NCBI GenBank assembly: GCA_031002005.1
Contig: JARYHS010013631.1
Coordinates: 70,305,832-70,369,831 of the forward strand
DNA from: Vandiemenella viatica
Taxonomy: Eukaryota; Arthropoda; Insecta; Orthoptera; Morabidae
DNA: 64,000 bases
Reading direction: 5' to 3'
Under the pieces are notes generated by a model that saw only the letters and a list, made by a program, of their open reading frames with translations, was not told the DNA's origin and did no database searches. The stretch's first letter is position 1; the number at the start of each line of letters is the position of its first letter. Shown one piece after another: positions 1-10,440 of the stretch. A program made the position numbers and the translations under genes.

Positions 1-185
1 TCGGAAACGGCTATGACGATTTGGATGAAATTTGATGTTTAGACAACGTTTTGACTTATAAGAATACCTAAATAGTTGTTTTCCCTACAAAAAAGCGAGT
101 TTACAAAATACGGACAATTTTTTCACTCTCGAAAACGGCACTAACGCCATCTCGTTGACAATTCAGATACCAGAAAGCCTACAAA
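1..185 (+). repeat. Helitron-like 3'-region fragment
   Basis: This stretch opens with a phrase (TCGGAAACGGCTATGACG, then GATTTGGATGAAATTTGATG) that recurs with small changes near 1130 and 27890. Around 125-175 the phrase CTCGAAAACGGCACTAACG and its followers recur near 1223 and 27985. It is the same family as the two better copies at 1045-1432 and 27805-28192 but is cut by the window edge. No coding potential is visible. Assignment to Helitrons rests on the terminal hairpin in the better copies, so it is an inference here. Confidence 0.4.
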
Positions 186-1044
186 TAGTTTCTCCTTGAT
201 TTCAAAGAATATTTAAACGAACAGTTGTTGTATACTGGCTGACCCGTGGAAATATTAGCATTGCAAGTTTAATTGTAAAACATAAAGGAGGATAATTAAA
301 AATTTATCATTGGTTTTGTCAAAGGTGATACTTTACAGAAACTATTTTGAAGATAATATTACCGGTGCCAGTTATAAACTGATCATCGTTTACTTTTTGA
401 CCATGGAAAGTTGTCATTAGTTTGTCATTAAATACGACCACGCGAGGTATGAGCATAGTTTTATCGTAATGAATGAATATAGCACTGATGATGTTCTATC
501 ATTACCGTGTCACAGTCTGATGATTAATTCTTATACAACTCGATGAAACATATCGAATATAAACAATAAATGTTCTTGATATCTCGCTATAGGTATAGTT
601 CCTTGTGCTGTTGGTGACGATTCTTCTGGTCCAGGCGATATTTCAACCTAACAACAACCAAAATAAAACATTGAAAGTACATTTCCACCGTATAGACATA
701 GTGGTTTTGGTGGATTTTTTTCTGGTCCAGGCCGGATCTAATCCTAACCTCTTCACTTGAGATATCAGAAAAATAAATTCTTTATTTTCGATTTGTCTCG
801 ACTAGTTTCATACGAAGTCATCATCAAACTTGGCTATGACGAAATTTATCTTCTGAACCAGGTCGCATTTCAACCAACCACGTCAATTTTGAGATACGAT
901 ATCTCGACAACTAAGCGAGATATAATTTAAAAAATATTTTTTACTTTCAATTTTTCTCGTCGAGTTACATAAGAATCCATCATCAAGGATTATCGTAGAA
1001 TCCCCTGAATTATCACAAATCTCGCACCATTAATTAATCCCTGA
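186..1044. other. Unassigned AT-rich DNA with degenerate internal repeats
   Basis: No gene is visible. Between about 600 and 990 a loosely conserved segment recurs at roughly 120-165 base spacing. TTCTGGTCCAGGC occurs near 624 and 720, and a TCTCG...TTCATACGAAGTCATCATCAA block near 795 is echoed by TCTCG...TTACATAAGAATCCATCATCAA near 955. It may be the interior of the flanking Helitron-like repeats. Confidence 0.35.
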
Positions 1045-1432
1045 CTGACATTAAGATTTCTATTTAACATAATAATAGCATTTTTCTTTGAAAGCAATTT
1101 ATGCGGCAGGTCTCGAAAATTGATCTAGCGATTTGGATGAAATTTCATATGTAGATAACGTTTTGCTTTTCACGTTTTTAACACGATTTTTTTTTTTAAG
1201 GTGCAATTTTTGTATTTGGTTTCTCGAAAACGGCTCTAACCTCATTACGTAGAAGGTTCAGGTATCAGTAAGCCTACTGATGTTTGTTAAGCTTCTCTTT
1301 GGTTAACTGTGCTCCTCAAAACGCCTAGGAAGCCTTCAAGCCTTTTACTTTAATCAAACTTTACTCGAAATCTTGGATACTGAACAGAAATAGAAAGATG
1401 CCGAGTGAAGATTGGTCACCTAGGTACTTATA
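1045..1432 (+). repeat. Helitron-like 3' end
   Basis: This matches 27805-28192 in order: an ATTAAGATTTCTATTTAAC start, an AAGCAATTTATG block, GATTTGGATGAAATTTCATATG, the CTCGAAAACGGCTCTAAC block, then a terminal segment with TACTGAACAGAAAT. The last 35 bases (GATGCCGAGTGAAGATTGG then TCACCTAGGTACTT) form a short GC-rich hairpin just before the end, as Helitron 3' termini do. A CTRR-type end is only approximate because both copies are degraded. No Rep/helicase reading frame is visible, so it would be a non-autonomous or truncated element. Confidence 0.45.
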
Positions 1433-1937
1433 AGAAAAGTATGAAACTCGTAAATCTCCGAATATCTGCCTCTTACCTACCCTTAACGTGAAATCGTTTT
1501 CTACCCTCATAACGTTATGCACATCAGATTTTCATTGTAGAATGAACTTACTGAGTTTAACTAATATGTTAAATTTTACTTCTTTCATTTCCTTACTTTG
1601 GAAGTTAGTGAAATTCAAATTTTTATTTCGACCACGTCACCCGGACATCAAAATTCAACTGTTCTTCCAGAAATCCTAGAAACAAACAATTTGGTGCACA
1701 TATATGGTTTCATCTCTAAATGATAAGAAAAGTCTAATATTGGTATTTTTCCCCGTATTTATTTTATCACAATCCCATACATGAAAAATTCTGGTACATA
1801 TTTGTGGGTTAATTCCTTTGCTCCGGATGAAGCTATATAGCTGATTTCTTAGCATAAAGATCAACAAATGTAATTAACACATTAAATTTTACTTTGTTCC
1901 TGTGCTTAGTTTGGAAGTTACTCGTTATTTACTTATG
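1433..1937. other. No feature recognised
   Basis: AT-rich DNA between the Helitron-like end and the CR1-like LINE. Two short open frames here (about 63 codons each) show no domain or motif. A phrase near 1635-1665 resembles the post-B-box part of SINE-1 but is too short to call. Confidence 0.3.
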
Positions 1938-3315
1938 GTTACAGGCCAATCAGTTTGACATCAGTGGTAGGTAAATTAATGGAAAGATTGATATGCAACC
2001 ACATCAGAAATATATGTGAGGAACGTAATTGGTTTTCAAGCAGGCAACATGGTTTTCAGGCAAGGATATTCATGCGAATCTCAGTTGGTGGGATATATGC
2101 AAGATATTTCAGATGAAATGGACAAGGGAGGCCAAATTGATAGTGTAGCACTAGATCTGTCTAAGGCGTTTGACAGAGTAAGCCATAAAATGGTAGTAAA
2201 TAAGGTAAAAAACCATTGGAGTGGATAAGAAAGTGATTTGCTGGGTAGAAGAATTTTTAAAAGGTAGAAAACAGAAAGTTAGGGTAGGAAATGTAGTATC
2301 AAAAGAAGTGGAAGTAAAAATGGGTGTGCCACAGGGTAGCGTATTGGGACCATTGCTATTCATTATTCTAATGAATAATTGTGTTGCCTGTTTACTATCT
2401 GAAATTAGATTGTTTGCAGATGACATAATGCTGTATAAAAGAATCAAAACGATAGAGGATTGTAAACAGTTGCAGGGTGATCTGGACAGGATATCTAATT
2501 GGGTTAGTAAACATGGAATGAAGATAAATGCAAAGAAGAGTCAGCTTATTAGATACACAAATAAAAAACAAAAGGTTAATTATGAATATAAGGTGGGGAA
2601 AGAATTGCTTGCTGAAGACTTGAAATGCAAATATCTTGGAATTACTTTTGATAACAAACTTAACTGGGCAGGACACATAGGACAGGTGGTAGGAAAAGGT
2701 TTCAGAGTTCTGCACTTGTTGGAGAGAGTTATGAGGGGATGTACGAGAGAAGTCAAGGAATTGGGTTACAAAACTTTGGTCAGACCATTGCTCGAATATG
2801 GTAGTGTAGTATGGGACCCTCATTTTACGTATCAAATACAGGAGTTGGAGAGGGTGCAAAGAAGGGCTGCTAGATTTGTTTCTGGAAATTATCGCAGAAT
2901 GCAATCAGTGACGGATATGATAAAGGAGCTGAAATGGGATTCATTGCAAGACAGGAGGAGGATGAGGAGGGTCATGGGAGTGTACAGGGCATATACTGGT
3001 GATGAGGCATGGAAAGATATTGCAGTAGGTATGAAAAGTAGTGCATGGAAGGGAAAAGATGACCATGACCACAAGCTGGCACTCGATTTCAGGCACAAGG
3101 GTGTAGGAAGATTCTCTTTTTTAGGTAAGGGTGTCAGGGATTGGAATGAGTTACCAAGAGAAACGATGAATAATTTACCGAAAACTTTGAAGGAATTTAA
3201 AGAAAAAATTTGTAGAGGGCAAATGTAGGTGGGTGCAGGATAGGGGGAAGATAGCTGTGTAGGGAAATTGCCACCGGAGCCTGTGCTCCATTGCAATTGC
3301 AATTAAATTAAATTT
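1938..3315 (+). mobile_element. CR1/Jockey-group LINE, 5'-truncated copy with 3' UTR
   Basis: A LINE fragment that starts in the reverse transcriptase domain, so endonuclease and ORF1 are missing, as expected from incomplete target-primed reverse transcription. After the stop at 3228 comes a GC-richer 3' UTR of about 70 bases (GGGAAATTGCCACCGGAGCC is the key phrase) ending in an AATTAAATTAAATTT tail, the short-repeat type of 3' end used by CR1-like LINEs instead of poly(A). The same 3' end recurs at 26883-27413, 30799-30946 and 41333-41424. Its closeness in sequence to the copy at 26883 argues for recent activity. I could not find a target-site duplication. Confidence 0.85.
1943..3228 (+). 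pseudogene. CR1-like reverse transcriptase, two frameshifts
   Basis: Motifs run in reverse-transcriptase order: RPISLTSVVGKL, then DLSKAFDRVSH (motif A with the first catalytic Asp), GVPQGSVLGPLLF (motif B), LFADDIMLY (catalytic DD), LGITFDNKLNW, and the C-terminal LVRPLLEYGSVVWDP and ERVQRRAARFV blocks typical of CR1-type ORF2 ends. The frame is broken near 2058 (about one extra base after QHGF) and again near 2205-2212 in a run of six A. From 2221 to 3228 it is open for 335 residues, so damage is light. The enzyme would copy LINE RNA at nicked target DNA. It cannot work here because the endonuclease is absent and the frame is broken. Confidence 0.85.
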
Positions 3316-3500
3316 AAACCAGCGGCAATCTGCACTGCTCGGCTACGGCGCCCACCCCTTGTTGTCAATGATTGGGGCATTGTTGGTAACATATATTGAT
3401 GTATTCAATTCTGGAATGTTCCAATACACCGATTTTCGAATGGAATCATTACATTTGAGCGACAATTCAAATTAGCGATCAACTTACAAAAAGAAATGAG

Positions 3501-3978
3501 ATCCAAGAAAAACAAGGCCAAGTCTCGTGCTCGTGTAGTGACAAAAAGTTAAGCCAAGTCTACACATTACAGTGTATTCACTTCACTTTGTGGTTATAGA
3601 TTTAATTTAGAATAAAAAAAAATATGGTGACTTGGCTATTATGCATGTCCAAATTTTTACTGAAATGGAAGACATAACATATATTGTCAAATTCATAAAA
3701 AGTGCGTGGGAAATCTTGGCTTTTATGTATTTGTGTTTTTGATAAAGCAGTGCATTTAATGTACATATATACTTATATAGGATTACTCAAGTAACCAGAT
3801 TTTTTTTTTTAAATCTAAATAATATCTAAACACCGAGAGGAACAACTTTGTTTCACAAAGTGAAGTGAATACACACTGTAAAGCGTAGACTTGGCTCAGA
3901 AGAAGATCTCTTAACTTTTTGTCACTATTCGAGCACGAGACTTGGCCTATTTTTTTAAAAGAATTGTTTTTCTTGGAT
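3501..3978. mobile_element. Foldback element with ~100 bp inverted arms
   Basis: The left arm (about 3501-3596) and right arm (about 3845-3978) are inverted copies. Outermost bases are ATCCAAGAAAAACAA and its exact complement. Inside lie AAGTCTCGTGCTCG, GTGACAAAAAGTTAAG and TATTCACTTCACTTTGTG in inverted order. The right arm carries two small insertions, so it is about 40 bases longer. The loop of some 250 bases is AT-rich and non-coding. This is a non-autonomous foldback or long-TIR MITE. I found no clear target-site duplication and cannot name the superfamily. Confidence 0.75.
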
Positions 3979-4670
3979 TTACGTTTTTACTAAAAAATGT
4001 TAAATTTTTTGTTTGAGTTCATTTAACCGCATATGAAGTTAAAAATACCTTTTAACGTCAGAAAAGTAATAGTCATTACATTGTTTTTTTTTTGTTTTTT
4101 TGTTTTTGTTTGTTTTTTTTACAGCGTTGTGTCATTTGTAGCTTTCTGTTGATACATGAGAACTGAAAATAAATTCGAAGAATAACAAAAATAAAAATAA
4201 AAAGATTGTTGTGCTTGATATGTTCTCTTTAGAGATCTTATTGACAAATTTATACAAGTATCAAAACACCATTTTCCAAAAACTGATACAGAAGTAAAAT
4301 CAAATAACACAATTTCCTATTGGAACAGACCCTTCACTGCTCATAAATCAGTCGTCGATATATTGGGGCTCTGGCACTGCTTTCCAAGAAGCTACAGCCT
4401 CGCCTGTATATTTTCATCGTCGGATCTACAAACAAGCCACAGTGAACAACTACGGATACGCTTCTTACGGTTTACATTCCTCTAGAAACAAAACTTTCTC
4501 CTTTCAAAACAAACTTCATCTTGAGGCTACGGTCCTCAGTAACGTTGGATGTACAGTTCCTTCATAAGTCAGTCTAGTAAACATCACGGTAAATTCAGCA
4601 CTAATAATCATTATAAATCAAAACATTAGACAATTAGCTCTCTTGGAATAGTAATAAATAGTTATTTTTC
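3979..4670. other. No gene; T-rich tract only
   Basis: Contains a long T/G-rich low-complexity stretch at about 4084-4121 and otherwise unremarkable AT-rich DNA. Nothing coding or repeated elsewhere in the window was recognised. Confidence 0.4.
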
Positions 4671-4886
4671 CGGCCTCGGTTCAGTAGGGGCTAGAGTGCT
4701 TGCTCCAGAAGCTTGCTCCACTTGCCGAAGGACGGCGGTTCCATTCCGGCCGAAGGCATGAGTGTTTAAGTGTTGTGTATGTGTGTGTGTTAATGTCTTG
4801 TCCGTCCTGTAGTGTCCACACTTAGAAGCTACTACCACGTACTGGAGTTGGCTGTATGACTTAAGTTGCCGAATGCAAAAAAATAA
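4671..4886 (+). mobile_element. SINE-2, tRNA-derived
   Basis: The head (CCGGCCTCGGTTCAGTAGGG) matches the heads of the minus-strand copies at 14399 and 61391. A degraded B box (GGCGGTTCCATTCCGG) lies about 60 bases in. The tail (GGCTGTATGACTTAAG then TTGCCGAATGC) ends in a short A-run. A tRNA-like head gives an internal RNA polymerase III promoter. There is a small internal duplication of GCTTGCTCC. The damaged B box suggests an old, silent copy. Confidence 0.75.
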
Positions 4887-5494
4887 CACTTATCTCAGAG
4901 TGATATTAAAGCAGAGGACAGAATATTCTTAAAAATTTTCATCCTCGACTGTTGATGATGGTGCTCTGAAAAACTACGGAACATCAACTCTAAAAACAAA
5001 ATTAAGTTTGTTAGGACGTATTTTGGATTTATTCATTAGTACATTACAGAATATTGTTTAAGTTATCTGTACTTGGACTGAGAATTTTTGACACACTCAT
5101 CTTGTACATCACTTAAATTTTCTTTGGTTGAAATTTCAGCACGGTTGGTTGAAATGGAAAGCAGAAAAGATGAAATATGTTTACTGTGTCGAATATCGGT
5201 TAGATCCATTTCAAATACTGAACTTGAAAAGGACACGAGCTTGCATCCCAGGCAATGAATAGCTATCGTCAAAGGATCGATGGGAGATCAGCAATAAATA
5301 AATAAACTGGTATCATACCCCCGATTTCCACAAATTAAGAGTTTATTGATTGACTTCGTTCAGAGCTCAGTTTTGAAATATGACTTGAGAATTTTATAAC
5401 ATAGAGTTATGATAGGACCAAGAAAGTAGTAAACTTCAGAAGGAAAATCAAGCAGCTAAGGGTACATCGTATGACAACTGCTTTATATTCCGTA
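4887..5494. other. No feature recognised
   Basis: AT-rich DNA with no convincing reading frame, repeat or RNA structure. Confidence 0.3.
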
Positions 5495-5817
5495 AGGGGG
5501 CTTCCATTAATTACGTGTGGTGTTTTTCCGTAATTCCGGACCACCTATCCACCGTGGTGAGATTTTGTGAGATCTTGTCATGACGTGAGATTTTGAGGCC
5601 CCCCCCCCCTTGCCGACCGACCAAGTAGTTTTTTTATAATTTTTTTTTAGATCTGCTGCTTCCTAGGGCGGTTATATCCCTCCTAAAGTCGATATCGAAT
5701 TCGTTTGTAGACTATTTTATTTCTTTACTGTTCTTCAAGACATTAAAAAAGATGAGATTTCATTGGACACCCTCTCCCCCTCCCCATTTCACCTTACGTA
5801 ATTAATGCACGCCCCCT
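5495..5817. mobile_element. MITE-B with ATTAATTACGT terminal inverted repeats
   Basis: The left end reads AGGGGGCTTCCATTAATTAC and the right end is its imperfect complement (GTAATTAATGCACGCCCCCT). The interior is non-coding and carries homopolymer C/G runs, including about 11 C near 5599. Related copies lie at 51634-51855 and 57629-58210, sharing the subterminal phrase TTTTTCCGTAATTCCGGACC with the first. Non-autonomous DNA transposon; superfamily not assigned. Confidence 0.75.
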
Positions 5818-6680
5818 CAGTACGGTGACCACGCTCTCAGATCGCTTGCATTGCGTATTTGGGCATGAGACCACAGAGCATGAGACGCAGTAGCCTGTTA
5901 ATATATTTATTTTCGTTAGATTGCTTAACGACATAGGACACGTACATACACTCTGTTTCCATTAAACTCATCCCATATATAAAGTAAAAACTTCTCTTGA
6001 ACCAACATGGGACTTCCGCTTTTCTTGCGTGCATGAATGCGTAAAGTTTGTAATGAAACGTTTCGTATACCGTAGTATATTACAACATATCTCTTGTGAG
6101 GGCATTCTAGGGAATAGTGAAATACTACAAGACAACTTTCTTGAAATTAATAACATTAAAAATTTATTTATTATTTTTCCAAACCACATACAGATTTAAC
6201 TTATAAAACCTCTGATTCCCTCAATACGTACACAGTTCCAGAAGAAAATACTCCTGTAACACATTCATATTACTTCCACAGTTCTTTTTAGTTTCAGAAA
6301 CCAGGATGAGTTTTGAATCCAACGTTCTTTCACTTTCTTCTTGTAGCTGTTACGACTTTGTAATACAATTTTTAAATCTTATTGGATGAATTGAATACGT
6401 AAGCTTCAAAAGTTTTATCCATGCCTCCGCAAATGAAAAAAGTTTTAACTTCATTCAGATAACTACAGTCGCCTTGTGAACTGCAAAATATGGAATCTAT
6501 AAGGGTTCCGAGCAATTTCCGAATACGGTATAACAAGAAAGTAATTATTTGTCGGAATCTCCATCGCAGTTTTGTTTCATCACCGGTAAAACCTACGATT
6601 ACGTTTCGTTTCTAATTGACTTGATGTTGTACATATCACCGTACTTATAAGCGATCTGCAATTATCACATACATACCTTT
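5818..6680. other. No feature recognised
   Basis: Short open frames near 5837-6189 on the minus strand have no motif support. No repeat shared with the rest of the window was seen. Confidence 0.3.
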
Positions 6681-6968
6681 ATTTTTACTTATGGCTTTTA
6701 GCTTTCTGCCTCTTCGTCGTCAAGGTTATTAGAGGTGAGAAAGGACTGGGGACATGGAACGGGAAGGAAGTCGGCCATGGACTTTATAGGCGGAAAAAGA
6801 CTGGGTCAAGAAACGGATGGCCTTTACTGGGGCGAGGAATGAGAAGGAATTCGGCCATGACCTTTCGGATAACCATTCCGGCATTCGGATGGAGTGATTT
6901 TGGAAAATCATGGAAATACGAATTCTGGATGGCCGGACGAGGATTCGAACCTGGGGCCACTACGCTAG
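6681..6968 (-). mobile_element. SINE-1 copy with internal duplication
   Basis: Read on the minus strand it has the tRNA-like head with a B-box relative (rc of GGATTCGAACC near 6941), then the CCATGATTTTCC block, and the 3' tail ending ...GCCATAAGTAAAAAT. A segment of about 75 bases (GAACGGGAAGGAAGTCGGCC near 6758; GAGAAGGAATTCGGCC near 6840) is present twice, making this copy longer than its relatives. Diverged and probably old. Confidence 0.8.
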
Positions 6969-7375
6969 ATTAGTCGTGAATTGACACAGGAATTTGTTTA
7001 AAGGATTGTAGTGTCTTCATACGCTGTGATATAGATAAATTATTGCGTAATGTTTACTCATGATGTATTTGGCATTAATTTTTCCCGCGGTACTAAGTGA
7101 ACACTGCAAGATTTCCTCTCGCTAGCTTGTGCTTGAATTCTTGTCCGCAAACATCGTAGGCTTTGAAAGATGGATGCGATCGAACCACAGATTGTTTGAC
7201 ACTTTGGGAAATCATGAAAACTGCTTATCTATTGCTTACGTTATCTATAGGTGCATTCACATCTACTGCGCGAATTCGGAGCATGTCCGTGCAGATAGGG
7301 CCGGCACCGGCCAGCATTAGCGGCGAGAATGTTCTGTCTGTGACGGTTTGTGAATTTGTGATGTTCCGATAGCAT
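6969..7375. other. No feature recognised
   Basis: No repeat or motif recognised; two overlapping open frames (63 and 69 codons at 7129-7372) look incidental. Confidence 0.3.
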
Positions 7376-7470
7376 CGAAGTATCGATACCTACTCAACTT
7401 GTTTTACGATACTTACTCATATATTATTACTGCAAAAGTATCGATACTTACTCAAATCGATACTTTTTAA
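7376..7470. repeat. Clustered TATCGATAC repeats
   Basis: Within about 95 bases the motif AAGTATCGATAC(C/T)TACTC appears twice in full and twice in part (GATACTTACTC, ATCGATACTT). Direct short repeats like this are typical of subterminal regions of hAT-type transposons, where transposase binds. TATCGATA is also the palindromic core of the insect DRE element. I see no matching second end, so transposon assignment is tentative. Confidence 0.4.
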
Positions 7471-7924
7471 ATAAAAAAAAAAAAATAATGTCGAAATGTA
7501 AGAATATATGAGACATTTTGATAAGTTATTTATTTTATTTGCCTAGTGTAATAAAATCAAAGAACACTCAGTAAACATTTTTATTTATTTATTAAAATCA
7601 TAATAAAGCACACATCGTACATCCAATGTAACAAAAAAATGAATAATGAAACATTAATCGAATTAGTTGGAAAATAAACATTTAGTCATGTCTTGAGTGA
7701 TAATATATATGGTGATAGTAAACGTAAAGAGATTCGAGTCGCTAGTGTAACTATGACGGGTCGCCTGCATGGCATGGATCGCAAGGGTCAGAAACATCAT
7801 CACCACAGACATCATCATAAGGATCACTTGAATTGAACAAGGGCTTTAATAATAATGAATCAGGAATACAAGGATTCAACTATATTCAAGAACAAGTTGT
7901 CCGAGAATTTAGATAATACTCGTA
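7471..7924. other. AT-rich spacer
   Basis: AT-rich DNA with no gene. A 27-codon histidine-rich open frame sits at 7753-7836 and is discussed as a finding only. Confidence 0.3.
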
Positions 7925-8384
7925 CGAGGGTGGCCCAGAACCTAATGCACCACATTTTTTTCTCAGCCCCCAACAATGGTACTAATGCGAAACTTTAGAT
8001 ATGAATTCTTTGAAGTTTTCAGAGTGCGTGCACAATGTTTCCATCACCGAACAGGGTTGGACAGTGTTACCCCATCCACCCTGTAGCCCTGACCTAGCTC
8101 CCTCAGACTTTCACTTATTTGGCACATTGAAAATGCCATTCGTGGGAGACAGTTTGAGGATGACGAAGAGGTGATTCTCACAGCGAGGAAATGTCTTCGT
8201 GAACAGAACAAGGAGTGGCACCGCCAGGCATACACACTCTTGTGTCTCGCTGGAGGAAGGCCATAGAACGGGAAGGAGGATAAGTGGAAAAATAGGGATT
8301 GTAGAAGAAACATCATTCTTACTTGTGTATAAGCTTCATTGTGTTCAATAAATAATTGGTGCATTAGTTTCTGGGCCACCCTCG
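7925..8384 (+). mobile_element. mariner element, internally deleted
   Basis: Terminal inverted repeats are CGAGGGTGGCCCAGAACC on the left and the complement of GGGCCACCCTCG on the right, extending about 28 bases to the AATGCACCA phrase. A TA dinucleotide precedes the left end; the right flank reads CA, a likely decayed TA. Near 8073 the plus strand encodes HPPCSPDLAPSDFHLFG, the mariner transposase block with the third catalytic Asp of the D,D34D triad. Total length of 460 against about 1.3 kb for complete mariners means most of the transposase is deleted. Confidence 0.85.
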
Positions 8385-8499
8385 CAACGAAACTAATTTT
8401 GCTGTGTAGATAGTAATAAATGTAAAAAACAAAATTTTTGTATCTAAACTAAACAGTTATAATGTTACGGAGAATTTTAGTATTAATCAGAAAAAAAAC

Positions 8500-8760
8500 T
8501 ATCTGGTATAAACTGATACTTTTTTCCTTGATGATAAAGATTCCTTGAACTTCGTACCTTGCTTAATTATCACTAGTAATTCAAACTCGTATTTACTCTT
8601 CCTGAAGTATTTGAAAAATCTGTCTTCATCATCTTTGATTTCCTTGAATAAAGTGTAGAATCTGCCTTATTTTTATCGATTTACGTTCACGGGATGCACA
8701 GCAAACTTTTTTCTTGGTTGCTCTTCTACACAAACCGATTCATCTTCTAGTTTATCTGAC
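8500..8760 (-). pseudogene. PIF/Harbinger transposase N-terminal remnant
   Basis: The minus strand reads FAVHPVNVNR, two stops close together, then GRFYTLFKEIKDDEDRFFKY and FRKSKYEFELL. This follows the pattern of HARBI1-like transposases just before the catalytic domain (VHP-N...GEF..L...L..DE..FF.YFR.S...F..LL). The downstream DDE part is not seen. The match is by eye, not by search, and is a broken fossil. The adjacent mariner may have inserted into or beside it. Confidence 0.5.
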
Positions 8761-9516
8761 GGCGTCTGTGAGTGTATATATTGTGCCGTGTCTGTCACGT
8801 TGCGGGCTGGTATATATTAACCGGGCTTTAGTCGTGGGCGGAAGTGTGGTGGAATACGTATATCAGACCGGAGTTGCTTGGCTGGTTGCCTAGACGGATA
8901 CAGGTTGCTAGGCAGGCGGGTTTGGTGAAGGTACCCGTCCGGTACTCGAGTGCTCACTCCCCTCCCCTCCCCTCCACTCCTCCCTGAGCTAACGATCTAA
9001 TTGGCGGCGACGGGCAGGCGACGACGGTCGATACCGGCGAGGCGCGGCACTACACGGCGTCCCGGCGCCTCGTTAAACTGACGCCACTCGCTCGCGGGCT
9101 TGTCACGCCCATCAACAAGAGGAGGGTAGGGGCGCGCTGGTTCGAGCCCCGCGCAGACATAGCCGCTTTTATATTGGTTTCATTTGCTTGTTCCTTTAGT
9201 GCTGCGGTGTTAGCAATTGTTTTGAAATACGAATACGTAATGATGTTAATAAATATATATTTAAGGGAACAAAATCAAGGAATTACCTCATAATTTCAAA
9301 AATATTTTTTTTTTAAATCGTACTGCCTACACTATTATTAGGGTGACTTGTTAAATTTTTCACAGTTAGGCGGTATCAAACATATGGGAATGTCTACTGC
9401 CATATTAATTTTATTTTAAATTAGAATGGCCCTCACATATATGCATTTTAGAGCATAACGTATGCTTAATACAGTAACCCAGACGATTATTCAACATTTT
9501 ACGCTTTTAGCAGGCG
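8761..9516. other. CpG-rich patch in otherwise AT-rich DNA
   Basis: From about 8930 to 9170 the sequence is GC-rich and dense in CG dinucleotides, against an AT-rich surround. It includes a C-rich run (CTCCCCTCCCCTCCCCTCC) and CGGCGCCTCG-type motifs. It could be an unmethylated promoter-like island or the remains of a GC-rich repeat. A tRNA B-box-like phrase (TGGTTCGAGCCCC) lies near 9139. No first exon or splice donor context could be supported. The rest is featureless. Confidence 0.3.
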
Positions 9517-9744
9517 TCAATTGTCCTTTCTCTTCATGATTTTAGCTGTATTTGTTACTTTATGATCGGGACGGAAATTTGCAGGGTCAGTTACAGAGGC
9601 CTTCCTAAAATATGGTTTTGGAGGGCTGAATTTTTATGGAGTCCTTTGATGACATTCTCTCGAAGTGTGTCCTTTCATTCTCTTAGTATAATATAGGATC
9701 GGTGAGAGTGCGTTACTGTTCGGACTGCTGTTTTAATTTAGAAA

Positions 9745-9908
9745 CCGAGTGTGGGGGTGAGGTGCAACGCTTTGGTCTCGCGTTCAAGAGGTCTTTGGTT
9801 CAAATCCCCGTCTAACCATCCTGATTTCAGTTTTTCAAGTTTTCACAAAATCACACTACGCGAACTGAGAATGTTTTTCGCGCCTCTAATGAACTCGGCG
9901 TCAACCAA
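9745..9908 (+). mobile_element. SINE-1 relative in left palindrome arm
   Basis: Starts CCGAGTGTGGGGGTGAGG, carries a B box (GGTTCAAATCC), a diverged centre (TTTCACAAAATCACACTACG), and ends in GCCTCTAATGAACTCGGC. It is clearly related to SINE-1 but more diverged and shorter than other copies. It was present before the inversion because its mirror lies in the right arm. Confidence 0.65.
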
Positions 9909-10150
9909 AGAAAATTATTTTTAAAGGTTCAAAACATTCAGTGATGAACTTAGCTTTTCGGCTCATATAGCAAATGCGAGAGTCTGTTCAAAAAATTATC
10001 TGGTGATTTCAGCTATCCGCAGTTCTTTTAATGTTAATAAAAGTGTCAGTTTCCCTAAGAAATCAGCGGCTTAAAAAGAAAAAAAAAAAAAGAATCGACT
10101 CGGTTAATGAAATATTTCACTTTCTCGGGATTCTCGCTGCTTTTTTCGAT

Positions 10151-10202
10151 GTATTACTACCGACGTTTCGGCGCCCAACCTGGGCCCTTCATCAGGGAAT
10201 CC
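10151..10202 (-). ncRNA. Hammerhead ribozyme motif (type I, Penelope-like style)
   Basis: On the minus strand the conserved core is complete and in order. CUGAUGA is at 10195-10189. Stem II is at 10188-10170 (GGGCCC, loop AGGUU, GGGCGCC with one bulged G). GAAA is at 10169-10166. A 2-bp stem III follows (A-U and C-G around a GUCG loop, 10166-10159), then the cleavage base A at 10158. Stem I pairs 10202-10196 with 10157-10151: five Watson-Crick pairs and two mismatches. Very short stem III is known from hammerheads in Penelope-like elements and schistosome SINE-like repeats, which usually cleave best as dimers. No Penelope reverse transcriptase is visible nearby. Activity is inferred, not shown. 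Confidence 0.7.
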
Positions 10203-10440
10203 AGAAAAATTAAGTGGAATATTTCATTAATCCAGTCGATTGTTTTTTGTTTTTGTTTTTGTTTTTGTTGTTTGCTAAGCCGCTGATTCCTTAGACAAAC
10301 TAACACTTTCATTAACATTAAAAGAACTGCGGATAGCGTAAGTCACCAGATAATTTGTTGAACAGACTCTCGCATTTGCTATATGAGCCGATAAGTTAAG
10401 TTTATCACTAAATGTTTTGAACCTTTAAAAATAATTTGCT

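Noticed and set aside
1615..1675. SINE-1 fragment
   Set aside because: Only the CCGGACATCAAAATTCAA phrase resembles an old copy at 19305; too short to separate from chance.
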